From contig JAQGPD010000076.1 of the NCBI GenBank assembly GCA_028293305.1, positions 1 to 6,845 of the forward strand: a stretch of DNA of 6,845 bases, given 5' to 3'. A model generated the notes under the pieces. The model had not been told where the DNA came from. It saw only the letters and a list, made by a program, of their open reading frames with translations, and ran no database searches. This DNA comes from Verrucomicrobiales bacterium (GTDB taxonomy: Bacteria > Verrucomicrobiota > Verrucomicrobiia > Verrucomicrobiales > V1-33). Of the stretch, positions 1-4,452 are shown piece by piece. Every line of letters begins with the position of its first letter. Within the stretch, counting starts at the first letter, position 1. The position numbers and the translations under genes were made by a program.

Positions 1-153
1 TGGGACCGCTGGATGCGCTTCAAGGCGGTCTGCGCGGCGGAACTGGGAACCCGTCTCCCTTCCCTGCCCCCAAGGGATCTTCCTCCCCTGCCCGCGGGTC
101 AACTGACGCACCAGACGGCGCATCATATGTTGGGTTTTCAGCGGGAATTTTGA
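1..153 (+). CDS. 3' end of an unrecognised protein (partial, enters from left edge)
   Basis: Frame 1 is open from the first base to a TGA at 151-153 and gives 50 residues beginning WDRWMRFKAVCAAELG and ending HHMLGFQREF. The first third has the G/C-ending codons typical of the other genes here and a plausible protein composition (W, R, F, K). The middle is rich in proline and leucine, as in a loosely folded tail. I do not recognise the family, and with only the tail present no function can be assigned. Frame 3 is also open until about 162, so the frame choice rests on codon style and composition and is not certain. If real, this gene lies 70 nt upstream of the CPXCG gene on the same strand. 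Confidence 0.5.
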   Translation, partial: WDRWMRFKAVCAAELGTRLPSLPPRDLPPLPAGQLTHQTAHHMLGFQREF

Positions 154-175
154 AAAAATAACAACATGCCGCCGC

Positions 176-204
176 TTGATGCGATAAAAGCATCACATAG
201 AAAT
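176..204 (+). promoter_or_regulatory. AT-rich leader with perfect 6-bp inverted repeat, possible weak promoter
   Basis: TGATGC (177-182) and GCATCA (190-195) form a perfect inverted repeat around a 7-nt AT-rich loop. The surrounding 150-223 stretch is far more AT-rich than the rest of the window. A TTGATG at 176 with a TAGAAA at 198 gives a weak -35/-10-like pair with a 16-nt spacer. The repeat could be an operator or an RNA hairpin between the upstream stop and the CPXCG start. It has no T tract, so a classical terminator is unlikely. Confidence 0.25.
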
Positions 205-223
205 AGAGAAAACAGAAAATGTT

Positions 224-409
224 ATGAATGATCCCGTTCCGGTGACCTGCCCGAGTTGTTTTGAAGAGTTCGAAGTCATGCCCCCGGCGTCGCACGAGAC
301 GCCCTGCGAGTGGGACTACGATTGTGAAGTCTGCTGCCGGCCGATGATGATTTCGTTCGAAGCGGATGACGGTGAGGTCTTTGCGATGGCGCGGGGGTTG
401 AGCGAATAG
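224..409 (+). CDS. CPXCG-motif cysteine-rich small protein
   Basis: This is a 61-residue acidic protein that matches the small cysteine-rich CPXCG family by pattern. It has a CPSC pair (C9, C12) near the N-terminus, then a second cysteine cluster DCEVCCRPM (C34, C37, C38) about 22 residues later, followed by a short beta-like, acid-rich tail. Family members are around 60 residues and have the same CPxC...DCxVCCRP layout, so the gene looks complete. The two CxxC pairs should bind one zinc ion as a mini zinc ribbon (inference from the motif). The family's cellular role is not established. The ATG at 224 follows only a weak purine stretch (AGAGAAAACAG). A second ATG at 228 is out of frame. The gene ends in an eight-G run and converges on the coiled-coil gene across the 9-nt repeats. 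Confidence 0.88.
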   Translation: MNDPVPVTCPSCFEEFEVMPPASHETPCEWDYDCEVCCRPMMISFEADDGEVFAMARGLSE

Positions 410-437
410 GGGGGGGTGGTGGGGCGGGCAGGGAGAA

Positions 438-502
438 GATAGGACGCATAGGACGGATAGGACTTATTTTGCGCGCGTCCTTTTCGTCCTTTTCGTCCTT
501 TT
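438..502. terminator. Long imperfect hairpin made by the opposed 9-nt repeats, in a convergent gap
   Basis: Bases 450-463 pair with 477-490 over 14 positions, with one G-U wobble and one T-T mismatch. The pairing then continues outward, less perfectly, through AGGAC at 441-445 with GTCCT at 495-499, to about 438/502. The loop is 13 nt (464-476). Because units are in the same 9-nt register, the three AGGAC cores could also pair with later units of the array. It lies between the stop codons of two converging genes (409 and 579), so a role in ending or protecting transcripts in both directions is plausible. There is no clean T tract directly after the stem on the + strand. The termination role is inference; the pairing is seen directly. 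Confidence 0.5.
439..465. repeat. Three 9-nt direct repeats, ATAGGACNN
   Basis: Three exact-period units lie at 439-447 (ATAGGACGC), 448-456 (ATAGGACGG) and 457-465 (ATAGGACTT). The core AGGAC is the reverse complement of the GTCCT core of the larger array that starts 11 nt downstream, and both arrays have the same 9-nt period. The location is non-coding, between convergent genes. Confidence 0.9.
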
Positions 503-575
503 CGTCCTTTGTGTCCTTTTTGTCCTTTATGTCCTTTATGTCCTTTATGTCCTTTGTGTCCTTTTTGTCCTTTCC
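477..575. repeat. Eleven-unit 9-nt tandem array, GTCCTTTNN
   Basis: Eleven units in perfect 9-nt register cover 477-575. The first seven bases are GTCCTTT in every unit. The last two bases run TC, TC, TC, GT, TT, AT, AT, AT, GT, TT, CC. The block GT-TT occurs twice (units 4-5 and 9-10), which suggests that multi-unit duplication as well as single-unit copying built the array. The array ends four bases before the stop codon of the minus-strand gene (579-581), so it lies immediately 3' of that gene and would be in its mRNA trailer. The 9-nt period keeps reading frames open on both strands, which creates spurious ORFs. Confidence 0.95.
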
Positions 576-578
576 CCC

Positions 579-1022
579 TCACGGAACCGGCTGACCCTTT
601 TTGGCGCTGGAGGGGCCTTCCCTTTGTATACGCTCTATCGTTTCGTGGGCGGCGTTTATTTCACTTCTCAGGAAGGTGATCACGCGTTCCAGTTCCTCGG
701 CGCGGGGGTTGTCAGGGACGGGGATTGCGGGGGCGGAGGGGTCGGGGGCCGGTGGTTTCCGGCGGAGCAATTCCAGGGTTTCCTCCAGGCGGGAGGCCCG
801 TTGCAGGGCTCCGGCGGCAAGGGTGCTGCGGGAGGTGGCGGCGCGGTGGGCGAGGCGGAGGGTGGTGAGTTCGTCGCGCAGGTCGGCGTTTTCCCGGCGC
901 TCGCCGTGCCATAGCCAGGTGACGCCGAGCAACAGAATCAACAAACCAAAAGCTGGCAGCATGAAGCGCGCGGGGGTGGGGGCCGCGGCGGAGCGGGAGG
1001 GGGATTCGGGGAGCCGGGACAT
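579..1022 (-). CDS. Single-pass membrane protein with coiled coil
   Basis: The 147-residue protein has a short polar N-terminus (residues 1-19), one strong membrane segment (about 20-38, MLPAFGLLILLLGVTWLW), a charged heptad-rich helix (about 40-88), a proline-rich hinge (89-106: RKPPAPDPSAPAIPVP) and a second charged helix (107-134) ending in a basic tail. The layout is a short tail, one TM and an elongated coiled coil. That is common among small envelope and division-associated proteins, but no family is recognisable and no function is claimed. I chose the ATG at 1022 because it puts a natural 19-residue tail before the TM. The same frame is open upstream with ATGs at 1073 and 1115, giving up to 178 residues, but the extra part is low-complexity and would run nearly into the divergent gene's start. 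No Shine-Dalgarno is visible. The stop lies next to the 9-nt repeat array. Confidence 0.72.
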   Translation of the reverse strand: MSRLPESPSRSAAAPTPARFMLPAFGLLILLLGVTWLWHGERRENADLRDELTTLRLAHRAATSRSTLAAGALQRASRLEETLELLRRKPPAPDPSAPAIPVPDNPRAEELERVITFLRSEINAAHETIERIQREGPSSAKKGQPVP

Positions 1023-1118
1023 GGGGGGAGGGAGCGGGGCATGGTGAACGCGGGCGGGCCACTGGGCGAGCATTTTGTTTGCCCTTCGGGGGATGAGGGT
1101 TATGGATGGGCGCATTGC

Positions 1119-1655
1119 ATGAAAAAAGAATCCCCGGTGTTATCGAATTCCCCGCTGTTCCAAACTGTGGAGGACACTTTCAAAAGGATGGGCTGGGCCG
1201 GCCACCGCGTGGAGGGTCGTGAGGTTCTGGAGGCGGATTTTGAGGCCCATCACACTCGGCTGCGCCTTCATGTGCAGGCTTTTGCGGAGGTGAACGCGGT
1301 GTGCGTGGGGGCGACGCTGGGGCACACGGTCCCGGGCAGCCGGGCGGGATTGATCAGCGAAATGCTGATGCGCACGAACCTGGAGCTGACGGTGGGGGCG
1401 TTCGAGCTGGACTACGATGCGGGACGGGTGATTTTCCGGGCGACCAATATTTTCCCGCCGCAGGGAGCGGATGCGCGGATCATTGCCAGCCTGGTGCACA
1501 GCGCGGTGGCGGAGTCGGACCGCCTGACGCCTTTTTTGACCCTGCTGCTGCGGATGGAGCCGGAGGAGCTGGGGCGGTTGAATCTGAAGCTGTTCCTGCA
1601 GCGCGAGGATTTGTTGCCGCCGGTGCCGGAAGCCCCTGACCAAGTGCTGCCGTGA
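1119..1655 (+). CDS. YbjN-like domain protein
   Basis: This is a 178-residue soluble protein without TM or signal peptide. The N-terminal part (residues 11-30) resembles the helix that opens YbjN folds (LFQTVEDTFKRMGW). Strands follow in the middle (48-68). Then comes the characteristic C-terminal half: a helix, a phrase close to the family's usual 'N...G.F.L|D...G.V.FR' pattern (LELTVGAFELDYDAGRVIFRA, residues 88-108), and a long helix with an Asp-Arg pair before a hydrophobic stretch (ESDRLTPFLTLLL). YbjN/type-III-chaperone-like proteins are thought to act as small adaptors or regulators, but no specific partner is known here. The ATG at 1119 is preferred. An in-frame ATG at 1041 would add 26 residues of low-likelihood sequence overlapping the divergent gene's upstream region. 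The last base pairs overlap the start of the next gene (GTGA), so the two are probably co-translated. The assignment is from pattern memory. Confidence 0.68.
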   Translation: MKKESPVLSNSPLFQTVEDTFKRMGWAGHRVEGREVLEADFEAHHTRLRLHVQAFAEVNAVCVGATLGHTVPGSRAGLISEMLMRTNLELTVGAFELDYDAGRVIFRATNIFPPQGADARIIASLVHSAVAESDRLTPFLTLLLRMEPEELGRLNLKLFLQREDLLPPVPEAPDQVLP

Positions 1656-2572
1656 GCGCGGAATACCTGATTTTCCTGCCGGATGGCACGACGGAGGGCC
1701 CTTACACGGAGGAGGACCTTTTGGATATGGTGGATGCCGACGAGCTGGCGGCGGGGACGATTTGTCAGGATACGCAATCCGGACGGAAGTGCCGGGTTTT
1801 CGATCTCTTCCGCATCATCCGCGCGGAGGCGCTGGCGGCGGAGGAAAAAAGCGCGGCGGAGCTGAAGGACGCCGGCGACAACTCGGACGGGATCGATGAG
1901 GACGAGGATGACGAGGAAAATGATGATGATGATGAAGGCGATGAGCCGATGGATGCCGGACACGGCCCCCAAGCGTCCCGCGCGCCGGCCCGGAGCGGTC
2001 CTGGAAATCCTAAAACCAACTCCAAAAACCCGCCGCCCGGACGTCCGGCCGGGAACCCGGAAATCGCCGGCGCCAAATCCGGCAAGTGGATCCCGGCGCC
2101 GCTGAAAGAGGTGACGGAGGGGGAGATCGTGCTGCCGCTGCGGACAATTTTCACGGGGCATCCCAGCTTTTTGATGTATTGGAAAAGTTTGTTATTATCT
2201 GTCCTGCTGATGGCGGGCGGATGGTATGCGGGCCGATGGGAGGAAGGCGGCTGGTGGCTGGCGGGGGGCTGGATGACGGGCGGGGTGTTGCTGGCCCTGA
2301 CGTTGCTGCGGCGGTCCTCGGTGGAATATCGGGTGACGACGCGGCGGGTGGAGGTGGAGCGCGGGTTTTTTTCCAAGAGTTCATTTGAGATCCGCATTCC
2401 GGATATCCGCTCGATCAATGTGAGGAAGACCGGGGCGTCGGGTTTTCTGGGCGTGGGGGATTTGATTTTCTCCTCATCGGGCGGCGGGGAGGAGGACGTG
2501 GTTTTCCGTCAGGTGAGTGGCGCCCACCGGATCAAAAACCGCGTGCGGCGATTGCAGGACCGCGGCTCCTGA
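1652..2572 (+). CDS. GYF_2-like / acidic linker / two-TM / bacterial PH (DUF304-type) membrane protein
   Basis: The 306-residue protein starts at a GTG (1652-1654) that overlaps the YbjN-like stop as GTGA, so translation is likely coupled. Residues 3-52 resemble a GYF_2 domain (YLIFLPDGTTEGPYTEEDLLDM..., with the GPY and the 'EDLLDMV' helix), a fold that binds proline-rich or peptide partners. Residues 60-98 are a charged helix running into an extremely acidic tract, where four GAT codons in a row (1922-1933) form a microsatellite. Residues 99-147 are a Pro/Gly/Asn-rich linker. Two membrane segments follow (about 177-193 and 201-219), the second with many Trp and Gly. Residues 222-302 match the bacterial PH type-2 domain: YRVTTRRVEVERGFF, then IPDIRSINVRKT, then GVGDLIFSS, and a closing helix. 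Such domains sit at the cytoplasmic membrane face. The likely role is a membrane adaptor. The cargo is unknown. Confidence 0.8.
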   Translation: MSAEYLIFLPDGTTEGPYTEEDLLDMVDADELAAGTICQDTQSGRKCRVFDLFRIIRAEALAAEEKSAAELKDAGDNSDGIDEDEDDEENDDDDEGDEPMDAGHGPQASRAPARSGPGNPKTNSKNPPPGRPAGNPEIAGAKSGKWIPAPLKEVTEGEIVLPLRTIFTGHPSFLMYWKSLLLSVLLMAGGWYAGRWEEGGWWLAGGWMTGGVLLALTLLRRSSVEYRVTTRRVEVERGFFSKSSFEIRIPDIRSINVRKTGASGFLGVGDLIFSSSGGGEEDVVFRQVSGAHRIKNRVRRLQDRGS

Positions 2573-2607
2573 AACGCTCCGGACCGCTTGCAAACCGGCG
2601 CGGTTCC

Positions 2608-2703
2608 ATGGATAGGCTGCTGCTGAAACCGATCTCCATGTCCATCGCCACCCCCCCCCGGACCCTGACGGAAATGCCGCCGGGTCATTCCCTCCCCGCA
2701 TGA
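2608..2703 (+). CDS. Possible 31-residue leader ORF overlapping the PAP2 start
   Basis: An ATG at 2608 opens 31 codons (MDRLLLKPISMSIATPP...) ending at TGA 2701-2703, which overlaps the PAP2 start as ATGA. That arrangement would permit translational coupling. It contains a run of nine C (2651-2659), where slippage would change the frame. No homology is recognisable and no ribosome site is visible, so this may be chance. It fills most of the otherwise empty 127-nt gap between the PH-domain gene and PAP2. Confidence 0.18.
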   Translation: MDRLLLKPISMSIATPPRTLTEMPPGHSLPA

Positions 2704-3446
2704 AACGGCAAACTCTGCGCAAGGCATGGGAGGCGGTGCGGCAACGCCTGGTGAAGGCTGGACTGCTGGAGGCGGCGGTGCTGATCAGTTTGTTGGTGAT
2801 CGCGGGCAGCGTGTGGGGTTTCCTGGCGCTGACTTCGGTGATTTTGGACGGTGGGCAAATGCGGTTCGACGAAGGTATTCTGCTTTTCATGCGCGAGCCC
2901 GGGCGCGCCGGTGTGCCGCGCGGGCCGGTGTGGCTGCCGCAGGTGATGAAGGATTTGACGGCGCTGGGCGGCGCGGCGGTGCTGTCGCTGCTGTCGCTGA
3001 GCGTGGTGGGGTTTTTGCTGCTGGAGAGAAAAGGCCGCATCGCCCTGCTGGTGGTGGCGTCCATCACCGGCGGGTTGTTATTGGCCGGTGCTTTGAAGTC
3101 CACGTTCCATCGCCCGCGGCCGGAGGTGGTGCCGCATTTGACGGAGGAAACGACCACCAGTTTTCCGAGCGGGCACTCCATGCTTTCGGCGGTGACTTAT
3201 CTGACGCTGGGCACGCTGCTGGCCCGGCATTACCGGGATCACCGGCTGAAAATCTTCTTCCTGAGCGCGGCGGCGGTGATTGCTTTTGTGGTGGGGCTGA
3301 GCCGGGTTTACCTGGGCGTGCATTATCCGTCGGACGTGCTGGCGGGATGGTGCGCGGGCACGGCGTGGGCGCTGTTGTGCGATCTTGCGGCGTGCTGGCT
3401 GCAACGGCGCGGGCAGGTGGAGCCGGAGGTGGTTTCGGCGGAGTGA
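2700..3446 (+). CDS. PAP2-family (type 2 phosphatidic acid phosphatase) membrane phosphatase
   Basis: The 248-residue integral membrane protein has all three PAP2 active-site motifs in order. Motif 1 is KSTFHRPRP (K133, R140, P141), matching KX6RP. Motif 2 is SFPSGHS (156-159, with catalytic H159). Motif 3 is SRVYLGVHYPSD (R202, H208, D212), matching SRX5HX3D. About six hydrophobic segments surround these (near 24-48, 92-108, 113-131, 160-176, 185-200 and 213-234), and the N-terminus is basic. The family removes phosphate from lipid phosphates such as phosphatidic acid, phosphatidylglycerophosphate or undecaprenyl pyrophosphate, with the active site usually on the outer face of the inner membrane. 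The exact substrate cannot be read from the sequence. The ATG at 2700 starts a basic tail before the first TM, and no Shine-Dalgarno is visible. The gene is co-directional with the preceding PH-domain gene but separated by 127 nt. Confidence 0.93.
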   Translation: MKRQTLRKAWEAVRQRLVKAGLLEAAVLISLLVIAGSVWGFLALTSVILDGGQMRFDEGILLFMREPGRAGVPRGPVWLPQVMKDLTALGGAAVLSLLSLSVVGFLLLERKGRIALLVVASITGGLLLAGALKSTFHRPRPEVVPHLTEETTTSFPSGHSMLSAVTYLTLGTLLARHYRDHRLKIFFLSAAAVIAFVVGLSRVYLGVHYPSDVLAGWCAGTAWALLCDLAACWLQRRGQVEPEVVSAE

Positions 3447-3506
3447 GGTGCGGTGGCGGGACGTCAGGCCAGGGGATGTTAGGCGGCCAGGGGCGTGGGG
3501 AGGGGC

Positions 3507-3560
3507 GGATGGCAAGCCGGATGGCAGGGGAAAGCCGGATGGTTGGGGAAAGCCGGATGG
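3507..3560. repeat. Three 18-bp direct repeats sharing AAGCCGGATGG
   Basis: AAGCCGGATGG recurs at 3514-3524, 3532-3542 and 3550-3560, each exactly 18 bp apart. The last two units (3525-3542 and 3543-3560) differ only in their first two bases. The first is degenerate at its left end. A related GCGGATGG lies at 3505-3512, out of the 18-bp register. The location is the non-coding gap between the PAP2 stop and the convergent heme-protein gene. As 18 is a multiple of three, it keeps frames open and produces false ORFs. Confidence 0.9.
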
Positions 3561-3566
3561 CTGCTG

Positions 3567-3586
3567 CCGCACAGAGGACTGTGCGG
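3567..3586. terminator. Perfect 8-bp GC-rich hairpin between convergent genes
   Basis: CCGCACAG (3567-3574) and CTGTGCGG (3579-3586) are perfect reverse complements around a 4-nt loop (AGGA). The stem ends one base before the minus-strand stop codon (3588-3590) and lies 120 nt past the PAP2 stop. Position and symmetry fit a bidirectional terminator or 3' stabiliser. No T tract follows on either side, so intrinsic termination is not assured. Confidence 0.5.
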
Positions 3587-3587
3587 A

Positions 3588-4355
3588 CTACTCTGCGGAC
3601 TGCTTTGGGGCGGAAATGGGGATTGTTATTTCCAAGGCGGCGAAGCGGTCGCCTAGCTGGGTGCGGTGCGGGACGTGGCATTTCAGGCACTCGTTTTTCA
3701 ATGCAATACTGCCAGTGAACCGCAGGGTGCTGTCCTGCACGGCGGAATGTTCCGACACCTCGGCGGATAGCAATTCCAGCGCTTTTTTCTGAAACTCATC
3801 CACGGCGGCGTGGTCCGAATTCATGATCGTTTCCTCTGCCGCCAACCAGCGCAGTTTCACGCCCTCCTTTTCCTCCAACACTTTAAAGACATCCGCCAGC
3901 GAGCGCGAGGGAATGGCCTTGCTGTCGTTTCGACGGAAAAAATCGCGGTGCATCACCTGAAGCGCCCCATCCAGCGAAAGATGCAGCAGACGCGCCCGGA
4001 CCAACGCCTCGGAGGCAGTCGGCAAGCTGCGGGTGACCTCCCCGGGCACGACCGGCACGACCGGCACGACAGGCGCGGCTGGTGCAGGTTTCGGGTCAGC
4101 CGCCTTTTCCTGAACTGCCACCGACGGCGCAACGGCTGCAGGTCCCTGTGAACGTCCAGTGGCCACGCTCGAAAGCATCACCAGATATGCCGCAAATCCA
4201 CATCCCGCTCCGGCGGCGCCACGGAAAATTCCGCGCCTCTTTTCCGAACTCCTATCAACCGGCCGCCGTTCACCGGAGTTCCGCCCGGGACGTCGCCACA
4301 ACGCCCCCGCCCGGGTCCGTCGGCGGAGGTAAAAATCAAAAAACAGGTCTGGCAT
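3588..4355 (-). CDS. Tll0287-like (DUF3365) c-type heme protein
   Basis: The protein is 255 residues from the ATG at 4355. The C-terminal part carries one CXXCH heme-c site, CLKCH (C223, C226, H227), followed by the usual short tail of strands (RFAALEITIPI). The preceding helical region (118-205: 'ARLLHLSLDGALQVMHRDFF', 'DSKAIPSRSLADVF', 'EEKEGVKLRWLAAEE', 'HAAVDEFQKKALELL') fits the Tll0287-like sensor fold. A hydrophobic segment at about 45-62, after a basic stretch, is the export signal or anchor, and the domain should be periplasmic, where heme attaches. Residues 85-105 are an Ala/Pro/Val linker with a PVVPVVPVVP repeat. The start is uncertain: the frame stays open to a TTG at 4412. Both choices leave an unusually long Arg-rich stretch before the TM, so the true start may lie nearer to it. 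No kinase or cyclase domain is fused, so it is a lone heme domain. Confidence 0.8.
   Translation of the reverse strand: MPDLFFDFYLRRRTRAGALWRRPGRNSGERRPVDRSSEKRRGIFRGAAGAGCGFAAYLVMLSSVATGRSQGPAAVAPSVAVQEKAADPKPAPAAPVVPVVPVVPGEVTRSLPTASEALVRARLLHLSLDGALQVMHRDFFRRNDSKAIPSRSLADVFKVLEEKEGVKLRWLAAEETIMNSDHAAVDEFQKKALELLSAEVSEHSAVQDSTLRFTGSIALKNECLKCHVPHRTQLGDRFAALEITIPISAPKQSAE
4045..4071. repeat. Three 9-bp tandem units inside the heme-protein gene
   Basis: GGCACGACC (4045-4053), GGCACGACC (4054-4062) and GGCACGACA (4063-4071) are consecutive 9-bp units. On the minus strand they encode the VVPVVPVVP part of the heme protein's flexible linker. The period keeps frame, so copy-number change would only lengthen or shorten the linker. 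Confidence 0.9.
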
Positions 4356-4381
4356 CCACAGCCTGATACGCGGCGGCGTGC

Positions 4382-4452
4382 CCCGCTGTATCGGCGGGAT
4401 GTTTCTGCACAAAGCCCGCTTTCCGTGTCGCTGGTTGGCCGTATTCTAATCC
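4382..4452 (+). promoter_or_regulatory. Divergent promoter region with inverted repeat and possible leaderless start
   Basis: This 97-nt gap separates the heme-protein and site-2 protease starts. CCCGC (4382-4386) and GCGGG (4394-4398) form an inverted repeat with a 7-nt spacer and could be an operator serving either gene. TATTCT (4442-4447) resembles a -10 box lying only 5 nt before the ATG at 4453, with a poor TTTCCG match at -35 (4420-4425). Transcription starting about 7 nt downstream would begin at or next to the ATG, giving a leaderless message. No Shine-Dalgarno exists to contradict this. Confidence 0.3.

Noticed and set aside
20..295. Minus-strand ORF of 91 residues across the left gap
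   Set aside because: Overlaps the CPXCG gene antisense and the AT-rich leader; no recognisable motif.
477..575. CRISPR array
   Set aside because: Units are 9 nt, contiguous and without unique spacers, so this is a simple tandem repeat.
316..582. Minus-strand ORF of 88 residues with repeated Lys-Gly-His/Gln/Arg tripeptides
   Set aside because: It is the translation of the 9-nt GTCCTTTNN array, which stays open because the period is a multiple of three. It also overlaps the well-supported CPXCG gene antisense. Similar products may appear in databases as annotation artefacts.
1041..1118. Longer N-terminus for the YbjN-like protein from ATG 1041
   Set aside because: The extra 26 residues look unlike the family and take up most of the divergent promoter gap; the ATG at 1119 gives a natural start.
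1412..2161. Minus-strand ORF of 249 residues containing an isoleucine-rich run
   Set aside because: Antisense to the YbjN-like and GYF/PH genes. The Ile run is the reverse complement of the GAT microsatellite, not a membrane segment.
2474..3181. Minus-strand ORF of 235 residues opposite the PH-domain end and PAP2
   Set aside because: Antisense to PAP2, which has all three active-site motifs. The composition is typical of high-GC shadow frames and no motif is seen.
2726..3718. Plus-strand ORF of 330 residues, rich in Gly, Ala and Arg
   Set aside because: An out-of-frame shadow of PAP2 that runs on through the 18-bp repeats. Low-complexity composition and no domain.
4045..4071. Collagen-like or functional Pro-Val repeat domain
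   Set aside because: Only three 9-bp units, best read as a short flexible linker.
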